Of a stretch of 64,000 nt of DNA, positions 11,313 to 22,421 are shown piece by piece. The stretch comes from Brachypterus glaber (taxonomy: Eukaryota > Arthropoda > Insecta > Coleoptera > Kateretidae), in assembly GCA_958510825.1 (NCBI GenBank), contig OY294048.1, positions 25,624,300 to 25,688,299 of the forward strand. The letters run 5' to 3'. The translations under genes and the position numbers were made by a program. The notes under the pieces are model-generated. The model saw nothing but the letters and a program-made list of their open reading frames with translations. It was not told where the DNA came from and searched no databases. Numbering within the stretch: position 1 is the first letter of the stretch; every line of letters starts with the position of its first letter.

Positions 11313-12486
11313 CACGGTGTATTTGCAATAGCGTAGGAAATTTTAACGGGTGATTCTACATGATAAAATATGACAAAAAGTTTCTATAAATATATGTCTA
11401 AAAATGCGTCATAAGGGAGCTACGCCCCTTTGAAAGTGGCTAAAAAAATCGGTTTTTATTTAATAACTCAGGAACCCTTTGAGATATATCAACGAGGTTT
11501 TGCACGTCAACTAATCCTACCAAGGCCCGTTTTTAGGTGGTATTTTCAAGTACTTATTTCAACCAGGGGTGTGCGAAACGGGGGGGCCTTATCAGTTTTT
11601 TGTCCCAAACTTTGTTCTGTGTAACTTTTTTGCAATTTTATTTTTGAAATATGATTCCTCAGGTCAAAATACATCAAAAAGGTACTCTTGTTGTAATACT
11701 GTAGGATTAACCGTTTTCGAAAAAAATTCATTTGAAGGTGAAATTCCACGGTTCGAGGACGAAAAATTAAATACTAAAATGTTGAAAACCTAAATTTTAA
11801 TGATGCAGGGCGAATGTACATTAAAAACTAAGAAAAAAACCTCATATACGGGTACTTTCAAATCAATCCTAATGGAGCTATGGTCTCCTAAATATGCACA
11901 ATTTTTAAAGGGCTATGGTAGCTTTAAAATCGTTTTTTCGACCTACATGTATGGAAACTTTTTTTCTTAGTTTTTGATGTAGAATAACATTGCATCATTA
12001 AAATTTTGGTTTTCGACATTTTAGTATTTAATTTTTCGACCTCGAACCGTGAAATTTCACCTTCAAATGAACTTTTCTCGAAAACGGTTAATCCTACAGT
12101 ATTACAACAAGAGTACCTTTTTTATGTATTTTGACCTGAGGAATCATATTTCAAAAATAAAATTGCAAAAAAGTTACACAGAAAAAAGTTTGGGACAAAA
12201 AACTGATAAGGCCCCCCCGTTTCGCACACCCCTGCTTTAAATAAGTACGTGAAAATGACATACAAAGATGGGCCTTATTAGGATTAATTCACGTGCAAAA
12301 CCTCGTGAATATATCTCAAAGGGTTCCTGAGTTATTAAATAAAAACCGATTTTTTTTAGCCAATTTCAAAGGGGCGTAGCTCCCTTATGACGCATTTTTA
12401 GACATATGTTTATAGGAACTTTTTGTCATATTTTATCATGTAGAATCACCTGTTAAAATTTCCTACGCTATTTCAAATACACCCTG
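11313..12486. mobile_element. 1.17-kb hairpin MITE (CAGGGTGTATTTG type), second copy
   Basis: Ends CACGGTGTATTTGCAATAGC and inverse CAAATACACCCTG, flanked by TA (11311-11312 and 12487-12488). It is closely similar to 2772-3949 along its length and is likewise a full inverted repeat. Short frames at 11430-12240 on either strand are shadows of the repeat, and near-identical peptides recur in the 2772 copy. Confidence 0.85.
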
Positions 12487-12488
12487 TA

Positions 12489-13360
12489 TAAGGGTTTTGG
12501 GGGTTGCTAGAAATGAATTAAATACTATCAATTTTCTAACTTCCCCCCTCGTGGGTGAGGGGGTAAATATTTTTAAAAGTTTTCAATATTTTCGTCAAAA
12601 CTAGTATATGGGGGTTTTCGGGGTCTACGAAAATAAATCTAATAATAAAAAAAGTTTAACTCCACCCCCGGGGGTGGGGGGTAATTATTTTTAAATATGT
12701 ACAGTATTTTCGTGAAAATTGGTTTATAGGGGTTTTAGAGTTGCTAAAACTGAATCTTATAATAAAAAATTCTAACTGCACCCTCTAAGGGGTGGGGGGT
12801 AGTTTTTGTTTAAATTAATATATTGGAGTTTTTAAGGTTGATGAAAGATAATAAACAAAAAACTAACTCCGCCCCCTGAGGGGTGGGGGTTGCTTTCGTG
12901 AAAATTTGTATATACAGGTTTTTAAGGTCACTAAAACTGAATCTTAGAATTAAATACACTGCCCAGTAAAAGGGCTTTCCCATTTTTCACCTCCGCGAGT
13001 GAAAAGGGGTGGAGTTTCAGCAACCTCAAAAAGCCCAATATACCAATTTCCACGAAAACTACCCCCCGCCCCTCAGGGGGTGGAGTTGGAATTTTACTAT
13101 CATCAAATTCACTTTCAGCAACCTCAAAAACCCTAATATACAAATTTTCACTAATACTACCCCCGCCCCTCAGGGGGTGTGATTAGAAAAATGTTATTAT
13201 CAGATTCATATTCGTCGACCCCAAAAACCCCTATATACCCATTTTGACGAAAATATTGAACATATTTAAAAATATTTACTCCCTCCCCCTCGTGGGGTTA
13301 GAGTTTAAATTTTATTATCAGATTCAATTTCAGCAACCTTAAGAGCCCCTATATAGCAAA
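12489..13360. repeat. G-rich ~100-120-bp satellite units in opposed orientation
   Basis: Each unit carries a GGGGTTTT...CTAAAACTGAATCT block followed by AACTCCACCCCC and GGGGTGGGGGGTAA. About four to five units run left to right to about 12985. About four then run in reverse to 13360, so the array is itself an inverted repeat. Single units also sit at 8295-8421, 9908-10034, 11199-11310 and 18560-18790. It lies inside the 7810-14090 element and carries no coding potential. Confidence 0.7.
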
Positions 13361-14099
13361 GGAAAATATACTCGGTCACTTTTTTGTACAAGTTGCTACA
13401 TAATAAAATTGATTGTAGTGATCTTTTGTCTCAAGTGAGGTTTTTGATTCCGAGTTCTACACGTCAAATGCCTATAACCTTTTTTAATGCTAGAGCCAAT
13501 ACTAATATTATATTGAAATCACCAATGTACGTTATGTGCGAAAATTTTAATTCAATATCATCTAATTGTGATATAAATTTTTCAAAATTAAGCGTTATTA
13601 TTAGTTTTATAAGTTAATTATTAATTACTATATTAGAATGTCCTGTTAAGTCTGTACTGTTGGGCAACAAAAGTTATTAAATTAAATTTTCAAATTTTTG
13701 TTAAAAAAATGTATTTTTTTTCATTTGCCCCCCTTGCCGCAGCTCAATGTTCACCAAAAACAATCCCGAGCGATAACTTTTGTTAACATACCTGTATGCC
13801 AAATTTCAAGTCTCTAACTTAAAGCGTTCTTAAGTTATCGTACATATGTGACTGGGCTAAATTTAACCACTGTTTGCAAGTGGATTTTTAAAGAGCACCG
13901 TTTGCACTTGTGTAACTTAGTACGTTTTGCAGAAGTACAAGATATTTCACTCTGTTTTGCATCAAAGTGAGTAATTTTTTCTGCATAAAAAATAATTTTA
14001 ATTATAGATTTATACAAGTATTATACTACTATGCCATTATCTCAATTTTCATAGGGATGTAACTTAGGCAGTTTTGCAAGTGGACTACTCACTTATACA

Positions 14100-14362
14100 C
14101 TGTAACAAATCTTACGTAAACGGTCCTATGAAATCTTACGAAAATACCATCAATAAGTATGATAACTGTAGGAAAGATCCCATCAACTTGATAGGTTTTC
14201 ATGGGTTTTGATAAACTTTGGTAGCGTTTTCGTCACTCTGAAATAGGAATTTCTATTCCTTTACAATCTTACGAAAATACCATTCTCGGTCCCATCAAGC
14301 CCATTTAATCTTATTAAAATCTCATAGGATTTTGATAAGATAGGCAGGACTGTTGTTACAGG
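14100..14362. mobile_element. Short MITE candidate (CTGTAACAA ends)
   Basis: CTGTAACAA at about 14101 is inverted as TTGTTACAG at about 14352. Inside, AATCTTACGAAAATACCAT is repeated (about 14131 and 14267). The inverted repeat is only about 9 bp and no target duplication is clear, so this is tentative. Confidence 0.35.
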
Positions 14363-14901
14363 GTTCAGCTTTGATACTCTCAGCAGATACGCGGTTTTGC
14401 AGTTAGACGTTAAGCGGTATCACTGACGATAAACCGTTGTCAAGGCTTGTTTAGCTTGACAACCAATAAAATTGGACTCACTGACCGTTAAACATTGTTT
14501 ATTGGCTACGGTCAAAAATTAAAAAATATTAAGACAACTAATAACTTTTTAGAACTTATGCCAAACTATATTTTTAACTGATATTCGGAGTTATTAGTTT
14601 TAAGTAGTAGAAAAATATCTGCACCTCGCATGGAAACTGTCTTTAATGTTCTCTGATGATTTTTTGCTCCGCTTAGCAAAAAAACAGTCTCGAACACTAA
14701 AGACTTAGATCCAGAATTAGGTACGTAATATTCTGTTCTCTTTCAATGTTAGTCCGAATAGTATTGTCCGAATTGTTTATAAAGTATAATTAGTATGAAT
14801 ACTTTCATTGTTCAAAGTAACCTATATTTAATTTTTTTAAATGTTCAAAGTAACCTATATTTAAATTTTTTAAATATTTAATAGTCAGTGAAGAGTGCAT
14901 A
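14363..14901. other. No gene recognised
   Basis: AT-rich, with small inverted pieces around GACAACCAATAAAATTGG (14458-14476). GTTCAAAGTAACCTATATTTAA is repeated twice near 14811-14875. Nothing coding is supported. Confidence 0.35.
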
Positions 14902-17032
14902 CCCTATGAAAAATGACCAATATAAACCAATACAAACCAATACAAATTTGTATTGGTCTCTATTGGTTTGGACTTTTGGTATTGGTCTTTATTGGTATTA
15001 AAATTAAACTCTATTGGTTTATATTGGAAAAAATATTTACTGGTTATTACAATACAAAACGTATTGGTCTGTATTGGTTTTTTTCAAAAATATATGTCAT
15101 TTTATTGATATGTATTGGTTTATATTGGATATTATATTTATTGGTGAGTACCAATACAAAACGTATTGGTCCTTTTTATAATGGTATCTAATGGTTTATA
15201 TTGGATATTATATTTATTGGTAAGTACCAGTACAAAAACATTTTTTTTCTATTGGTTTGTATTGTTTTATATTTTATATTATATTTATTGGTAAATACCA
15301 ATACAACAAATTATTTTTTCTATTGGTTTATATTGTATATTATTTTTATTAGTAAATACCAATTTAAAAACTTATTGGCCTGAAATGTTTTTTTCAGAAT
15401 CAATTTATTCCTTTTGGCATCCATTGGTTTGTATTGAATATTATATTTATTGTTATATACCAATGCGAAAACCTATTTTTTGTATTGGTTTTTATTGGTT
15501 TTAATTGGATATTAAATTTATTAGTAAATACCAATACAAAAACTTATTTTTCCTATTGGTATCTATTAGGGTGCCCAGTCAAAATTAGGAAATGGATTTT
15601 TTTAGGGTCCCACCCCCTATAAATGTTCATTTAGGTCATAAACCAACCCTCAATATTTTTGAGATTAGAAAAAAAATTTAGAGGTCTCGCTCGGCGTTTT
15701 TTTGAGAGAGAAAACATGTTACGCCTTTTTATTATTATTTTAATATAACAATGTTGAAATCACGCGATTTTAGGAAGGGAACTTATTTTTGAATAATAAG
15801 GGAATATTAAAAAAAAATACCCTGGCTTTACCAGTAAAAACTGACGTATTAAGCTTATTTATGCTACAAAAAAGGTTACTTGGAATTTTTTCTCATGGAT
15901 ATTTTTTTTAGAAATTCATTGATAAGTACCAATTAACGCCCCATGTTACTTTTTTTAAGAAAAAGAACAGGATGTCAAAAAAAATCACAAATCCCATAAA
16001 ATATAAAAAATCCCTTTGTTTCGATAAAAGAGATGATATTTGGCCAAAAAGCAAAATATGTACAAATTGCTTTGAAATGTGTTTACTTAAAAATCTCCCA
16101 AATCAGTTAGGAGTCTTGGCTTATTTATTTTTTCTAAGGTAAAATCTCGCAACTTCGCGTTTAGAGATTTTTATTATATAAAATAGAGAGATTTTGCACT
16201 GTTTTAAATTTTACCGAATCAATTGTACCGTTAAAAGCTTTTTTTATCTGCAGAATAAGTTGGGAAATATTATATTAATAAAATCTCCCAACTTATTTTT
16301 TGGAGGCATATAATCTTCTAACGCTAAAGTAATAGTAGTAGTTTTGTTGCAATTTCCTAACTTTATGAAGGCAACATTTTCCAACTTCGATAAAAATTAC
16401 TAAAAGGTTCCTATTAATAATACGAACAATCTCCCTAATTTCTTATGAAACAAATTATTGCCTATAATATTTTAAAGCTAAGTTGGAAAATTTTGAATTA
16501 ATGCAAAATTTTTCAACTTTAATCAAAATTAATGAATTATTTCATACAACCGCAAGTATACTATAGGGCACTGGTACTAGTGTTTTTGGTTCATTCTCCA
16601 AACACCAACCTCAAATAAACGAAAACAAATGGTTGTTAGTTATTAATTAATTTACAATAACTGTTGAAAGAGCGCAATATAATCCAGTATACCAACTTAC
16701 ACAAATTATATTGGTAATTTGCAATAAAATACATTGTATGACTTTTTATATCGGTTATTTTATTGGAAAGCCCATTATAAACCAATAGAAAGCGGCTTAC
16801 GGATTGTATTGGTAATTTCCAATAATACATTTTTCGAGTCTCTATTGATTTTTTTTCGGTTTGTATTCGGTTATTGTACTGGTCTATATTGGAATTTACC
16901 AATAGAAACCCGCTTCGTAAGCCTGTTTCTATTGGTCTTTATTGGTATTTATCAGTATAATAACCGAGTACAAACCTCCAAAAAAAACAATTGAAAATTC
17001 TATCTGGTCTCTATTGGTCATTTTTCATAGGG
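14902..17032. mobile_element. 2.1-kb TA-flanked element with internal CCAATA-rich repeats
   Basis: The ends CCCTATGAAAAATGACCAAT (14902-14921) and the inverse (17013-17032) are flanked by TA (14900-14901 and 17033-17034). From 14930 to 15560 the interior holds about six imperfect direct units of about 100 bp with TATTGGTTTATATTGGATATT and TACCAATACAAAAAC. Similar units in inverse arrangement lie at 16640-17000. The centre (about 15565-16610) is different, includes the TCTCCCAACTTA-type repeats, and may be a separate insertion starting TTAGGGTGCCCAGTC. The ORFs of 60-92 codons here are repeat shadows. Confidence 0.7.
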
Positions 17033-17069
17033 TAGAGAAAAAAACGCATTTTTAAAAGCATACACTTAC

Positions 17070-17226
17070 CGGATCAACTCGCATAGCTTTGATTTTAAAA
17101 TTTAATATCACATCTAATATTTTTTTATTGCCCAAAAGACAAGCTATATAGAGTATATTTTGGCCTGTGGCATCTCTTTCATTTATATCGAACGGCATGT
17201 AATATTCCCACTGGTCTGTTACATCC
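17070..17226 (-). CDS. Host-gene internal exon, ankyrin-repeat-like (downstream exon)
   Basis: On the minus strand, TTTTCCAG precedes and GTAAGT follows a 157-nt open segment, so it has a canonical acceptor and donor. After one base it encodes 52 residues including QWEYYMPFDINERD and then DATGQNILYIACLLGNKKIL, which fits the ankyrin consensus (D..G...L..A...G). The single leading base completes a codon left with two bases by the exon at 44634-44749 (AG+G = Arg), so the two can be spliced in phase. From memory the context resembles the ankyrin region of insect Lrrk/LRRK1-type ROCO kinases, but this is unverified. Later exons are not seen in the window. It sits between two MITEs and is the only non-repeat coding block for tens of kilobases. 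Confidence 0.6.
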
Positions 17227-17981
17227 CTGGAAAATATTACAACTTTACAATATTACCTGAAATTAATTACAATTTTACAACAATTAAATATTTCGTCAAT
17301 CTACACATAGTTCCCCAGGAAAATTTAGATTAACAAAATTGACGAAAGAAACGGACGATGGATCATTGTAGCGGACGGTCTGGACATTATAGATCCACTC
17401 ACAGTGAAATCCCAAAGCCTCATATTTAGGAGATAATGGTTTAACTTTTCTTTAGGTTGAACCAGACTTACACCAATCGCTGATCCTCCGCAATTAAATA
17501 TTGATTTTAATACTATTTTTTAACTAGTTTTCAAAACCGTTTGTAAAATTGAGCTATCTATTTGGATTATAAAGTAAAAAACATTTTTATTAAATTTTAT
17601 TATGTTGTGTGTTTTTGGTTAGACGTCAAATTTTTGTTTATTTGTCAATTTTTAATCAGGGTTAATTTTATAGCGGTTCTAAACAGTTAAGGTCGATTCA
17701 GGCATAATTATCACTAACTAAACCAAGCCATTCTGGCCTTTTCATTGGCTAGGTGAGAAGCCAGAATGTCTCCGTCTCCCTCTCCCTGATTTTTTTTTTC
17801 ATTTTTTTATATATTTTTGGTGTAGGTACATAGTCATGGAGAGCCCCAAATAAGCTTTTGGCTTGTGTTAGGTGCTCTCCATTAATTTTGATGAAAATAC
17901 AAAGTTATAAAAAGTTGTACTATTAATTAATTTTTTAATTTAATTTGGCCGATTCGACGGTAAACCGACTATAAATATGTA
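17227..17981. other. Intronic sequence, no gene recognised
   Basis: Upstream-intron sequence of the exon at 17070-17226 if that gene model is right. It includes a short pyrimidine-poor acceptor region and a segment at 17715-17790 (AAGCCATTCTGGCC inverted against GAGAAGCCAGAATG) that forms a small hairpin. No coding frame is supported. Confidence 0.35.
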
Positions 17982-19188
17982 GGGGAACAGGGGGCACAGT
18001 GAGTCATTGGGCACAATGAATCGTTGACTATAACTCTACCAATATTAGTTTTAGAAACGCCGCTTTCTAATGGCACTCTAACAAGACGTTTCTCTAGATA
18101 AAGGGTCAGTTGCCGGCAAACCTGCGTGGCGTGTGTTGAAGCGAAGAGGTGGCTGCATAAAATAAATAATGAAAATATTTTTTTTGTTAATCTGTTAATT
18201 AGGTATATTTGTACTACTTTTATGTAAATTCCAGTGTAATTTGGCATTTTTATATTCTATAAAATCTCTATCTCTTAAATAACTGTGTTCACACAAATTT
18301 ATTAGATATTTGGTATGTTTTTTTATGTCCACTTTGAACTGGTTTGGTTACTGGGGGGACACAGTGAGTCAAATATCGATTGGACACAGTGGCTCATGAT
18401 CCACTGTGCCTATGATTAAATGTTCCTGTATATTTATAATTAAATTTATTGTTGGAATTTTGCTTTCCCATTTTGAAAATTTTCAAAATTTAGGGAACCC
18501 TGTATTCGTGAAAATTTTTTTTTGACAATCCCGAGCGAGAACAATATTTGTTTACAAAAATTTGAAAATTTCATTATAAGGGTTTTTTAATATTGTTGAA
18601 ATCGAATCTAATAATAAAAAAATTCTAACTCCACCCCCGCAGGGGTGAGGGGGTAAATATTTTAAAATATTTTTCATATTTTCGTGAAAATTTGAATATG
18701 GGAGTTTTTGAGGTTGCTAAAACTAAATCTTGAAATTATTTTTTTTCCAAATCCACCCCCTTAGGGGTGGTGATGATTTTTTTGAAAATTGGTTTATACA
18801 ATATACAATCAATGAATACATTTAACATTGTTTTTCAGGGTCTTGATTTACGTTAGTTTATTTTGACTTCTGTTTTTTTTTCTTACTTAAGAGTTTCATT
18901 TTCAAGGTTTTGATTTACCTACGTTAATTAATTTTAAGTTTTGTTTTTTGTTACCAAAGAGTTTTATTTAAGTTTATTTAACTATGTAGGTATCTAAAAT
19001 AAACATTTTTTTTAATTAATAAATTTACTTAATTTATTTAAATATCACGATTAACTGTACCCCGTACTGGGGGCTTGTAAAAAATCATGGTCTATTCATT
19101 TTTAATTTAAACCTGCAAAAATCTGAGTTATTGTCAAAACTTTTGAAAATATGCGCTCTGAAAAAGTAAGTGACTCACTGTGTTCCCC
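17982..19188. mobile_element. 1.2-kb TA-flanked MITE with iterated CACAGTGAGTCA motif
   Basis: The left end GGGGAACAGGGGGCACAGTGAGTCA is matched by the right end TGACTCACTGTGTTCCCC, with a 6-base insertion in the left copy. TA flanks both sides. GGACACAGTGAGTCA and GGACACAGTGGCTCATGATCCACTGTGCC recur internally near 18357-18415. It also contains a G-rich satellite unit and a CAATCCCGAGCGAGAAC block shared with the 7810-14090 element. No transposase frame. Confidence 0.65.
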
Positions 19189-19277
19189 TAATATTTTTTT
19201 ATATAAAAGCATGTAATAAGTTTATTGAAATACATTATTTACTATGTAGGACCTACATTGTACCTAAATTGTAGGTA

Positions 19278-20439
19278 CAGGGTGATCCAGAATTCCCGCC
19301 CTCATCATTTTTCTCGAAAATGGTAAGGGATATTAAAAAAATCATAAACCGTGTTTTATAGTTTCACCTGTACTACAAGCTAAATACCGAATGACGCTTT
19401 TATAATAATACTCGTTGGCCCCCACGGTAAACGATTTTTTATTTATGAAATTAAAAGATTCTAGTTATAGGCTGTCAAAATTTACTTAATTAATTGTTCC
19501 TAATTTTTTAACCATTGCAGATATTAAAAAAGTTTTAAATGTGTTACTTTAAGCTCTATAAATACTAATTAATTTTAATAGGCAAACAATTTAAAAAAGG
19601 TCCTAAGCGCCATCTCAACTCTAATTATCCATTATTTAATAACTTAATTACTACATTTGTGATTTGTAAGATGCAGGCATGCATTATATTAATTCTTGAA
19701 TATTCGTTTTGTGCCTTATAATTATTTAACTATTTTATTTAAAATAAATATGTATTTCTTTAAATTTTTTGATATGCCCTCGTATTATTCTCTTAATATA
19801 TTTTTGATTGATATTAAGTTATTTAAATGTCATGTCTAATTCTTGGTAAATATTTCCATGACAACAGTTTATTGTTGATACTATAACAGGGTTTATTAAT
19901 AAAATTAAGTATATAAAAATTGATTTTTATTTAAGAAAGAAAAAAATTAATAAAATGCTTGCCTGCATCTCACAAATCACAAATAAAGTAATCCAGTTTT
20001 TAAATAATGGATAATAAGAGTTGTCATGACAATTAGGACCTTTTTTAAATTGTTTGCTTATTAAAATAAATTATTATTTATTAACCTAAAAGTAACACAT
20101 TTAAAACTTTTTTAATATCTGTAATGGTTAAAAAATTAGGAAAAATGAATTAAGTAAATTTTGCCACCCCATAACTAGAAAACAAATAAGCGCAGAAAAA
20201 AAGACAGGAAACTGAACTATTCTAATTTAAAGATCTTTTAATTTTATAAATAAAAAATCATTTACTATGGGGAAAAAATATAGAGGTCGCCACAGGGCCA
20301 ACGAATATTATTATGAAAGCGTCATATGGTATTCAACTTGTAGTATAGGTGAGACTATAAAACCTGCTTTCTGAATGTTTTTAATATCCTTTACCATTTT
20401 CGAGAAAAATGCCGAGAGTGGAAATTCTGGATCACCCTG
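19278..20439. mobile_element. 1.16-kb hairpin MITE (CAGGGTGATCCAG type), TA duplication
   Basis: Ends CAGGGTGATCCAGAATTCCC and inverse CTGGATCACCCTG, flanked by TA (19276-19277 and 20440-20441). The halves pair along nearly their whole length (for example AATGACGCTTTTATAATAATA against its inverse near 20305). Length and architecture match the 2772, 10035 and 11313 elements although the outer sequence differs. Confidence 0.8.
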
Positions 20440-20617
20440 TATATAATAATAATAATTGTGATAATTTATAATAAATAATTCTTCTTTAAAATTCAACTTT
20501 TTTTGCTAAAAAATCAAAAAAGGAAAAAATGTATGATAAATCACACTAATTAGGCTGATCATTCATTCAAAAAATGTTTACACAATTATTTTTGCTATTA
20601 AATTATTATTTAATACT

Positions 20618-20750
<133 letters not shown>

Positions 20751-20830
20751 GATAATTCTTTTCAGTAGTATAAAAGACAGGTGGTTAAACTATTTGCCTC
20801 TCTCTCTAACACATGCAATTTCCCATACGA

Positions 20831-21021
20831 TGACGTCACACCTACCATTCGCCCTCTCTCGCACATTAGTTCGCATCTCTGTCAACAGATGGCGCCACAT
20901 TCATAGATGGCGCTGCGTCTCCGCGCCAACAGATGGCGCTGCCTAACAAATGAGAAAACCTTGGCAGCGTCTCCGCTGCATAATCTGTGCTAACATCTGA
21001 TGTTCATTCATAGATGGCACC
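20831..21021. promoter_or_regulatory. Cluster of CTCF-core-like AGATGGCGC motifs
   Basis: AGATGGCGC occurs at 20887, 20905 and 20931, all on the plus strand, with AGATGGCAC at 21012. A CRE-like TGACGTCA palindrome is at 20831-20838. The known CTCF core is AGRKGGCRS, which all four fit. The block is also distinctly less AT-rich than its surroundings. Binding is inference only. It could instead be the remnant of a GC-richer MITE with iterated GATGGCGC. Confidence 0.35.
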
Positions 21022-21029
21022 TCAGCCAA

Positions 21030-21360
21030 TTTTCAGATTTCTTTTTTTTTATGGGTTTGCGTCTCTGCTAAAATGTTTCTTTTTTTATGGGTTTGCGTCT
21101 CTGCTAAAATGATGATGAGGGCGAAAATTCATCATAATACGGGGGCTATTCAAAAATATAATTTTGGATTTTTTTTTAAATTTTAAGCGGGAAATTAAAA
21201 AAAAGACCAAATCTCCAAAGGATGTATTTAAAAAAAAATCAAAGCCAAGTGGCGTATCTCAAGGGCATATCTGAAAAAAAAATCAAACCAAGGAGCGTAT
21301 CTAAAAAAAAAAAATAATCATACCACGTGGCGTAACTAAAAAAAACATGTTTTTTTTTTA
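21030..21360. repeat. Short direct repeats, low complexity
   Basis: ATGGGTTTGCGTCTCTGCTAAAATG is duplicated in tandem at about 21050-21110. About four imperfect units of AAAAAAATCAAACCAAGGAGCGTATCT-like sequence follow from 21190 to 21345. No coding content. Confidence 0.55.
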
Positions 21361-21697
21361 ATTTAAAATAGGGTTGAAAATGGGTATTTTTGTCAAAATC
21401 TCTCTAAAAAAAAATCAAATAATTTTTTAAAATGCCTAATTTCATGACGAAAAAAAAAGTAAATTATACTTTTAAACTAATTTTAGTTGGCATAAATAAA
21501 AATTTACTAAAAAAACTTAAAAAATTGCATTTTTAGCACAGAAATTGAAAAATTAAAATCTTAAAAAATATTTTTAAAACAAATAAAAAATATACAGTTA
21601 AATGGAGAATTTTATAAGCTTTAAAATGATGTATCACACGAGTCCCCTTACCATTTAAAAAAAATCCCCCTATGTCCCCCTTTTTTGAACCGCTCTG
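21361..21697. mobile_element. Half of a hairpin MITE related to 60910-61544
   Basis: Contains AAACTAATTTTAGTTGGCAT, TTTAAAATGATGTATCACACGA and CCCCC-rich blocks also found in the element at 60910. It ends AACCGCTCTG followed by TA (21698-21699). The left boundary was not resolved. Confidence 0.5.
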
Positions 21698-21699
21698 TA

Positions 21700-22421
21700 T
21701 AGTTTAGATATTTTTTTAAAACAATGAGCTTTTAATAAAAAAGATAGAAGTTTTACTTAATTAAATTATAATATTTACTTCACATTTATCTAATATCTGT
21801 TTTGTCAGTAATTATGATTGAATTGATTAAGATTCTTTTCCACTATAATTGTAAAATGGTAAGGTTTTAATTTTACTCACAATATTTGGATTAATTTTAA
21901 GAACCATTTAACAAAATAAAACACCCCCTCTTCCCCCAAAGAAAATTGTAAACTATAAATGTAAATGTATGTCAAAATTTTCAGTTTAGTCAATTATGAA
22001 AGGTGTCTATTTAAAGAAAGTAAAATATTTTCGTGAAAAACTGAAAAAAAGAGACTTGAATCATTTTACTAGTATACGAGAAATTACATTTTTTTTACAT
22101 TACATTTCATTTTTGTTTAACCTCGTACTATTCTACTTAATTAAGCATCCCCTAAGTCCAGGACTTGTGTGGGCTAGTAGTAGAGGGAACCACCGGCTTT
22201 AATTGACTTTCGAACCAATTTATAGGGAGTGTCCGCTTTACTTACGCCTTCGCCAAATTTCAATTATTAACAGTTGAAACATTTAAATTTAAGAGAGGAA
22301 ATTATTAAATACGATAATTTATTATCAAGAGTTAAAATAACAAAAAAAAGACTGCAAAAGCTACAGGACTATACAGAAAAAAAAAGACGAATTAAACCAA
22401 GGTTAGTAAGTAAATTAAAAC
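21700..22421. other. No complete gene; possible coding lead-in to 22422
   Basis: Mostly AT-rich. From about 22307 to 22437 one frame stays open and reads KYDNLLSRVKITKKRLQKL and on to KRRIKPRLVSKLKHGTGY. It is basic and coding-like, overlaps the start of the next frame and might be its frameshifted 5' part. Confidence 0.35.

Larger units (their letters stand above)
7810..14090. mobile_element. Large inverted-repeat (foldback) element with nested insertions
   Basis: The left end GAGTAGTCCACTTGCAAAAC and the right end, its reverse complement at 14071-14090, are flanked by ACTT (7806-7809 and 14091-14094). Further inverted matches occur inside: the CTCGCTCGGGATTG block (8208-8222) against CAATCCCGAGCG (13770-13781), and TTAAGAACGCTTTAA against its inverse near 13820. 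The interior is inflated by the 1,613-bp duplication, two hairpin MITEs and the G-rich satellite. No transposase is present. A 4-bp duplication is compatible with several DNA-transposon superfamilies. Confidence 0.65.

Noticed and set aside
2938..12240. Recurring peptides such as LQINFSRKRLILQYYNKSTF in several ORFs on both strands
   Set aside because: They fall in the inverted halves of hairpin MITEs. The repeated peptide reflects the DNA repeat, not a gene family.
21996..22202. 68-codon ORF as a small gene
   Set aside because: AT-rich, no family resemblance, no supporting context. Indistinguishable from chance.
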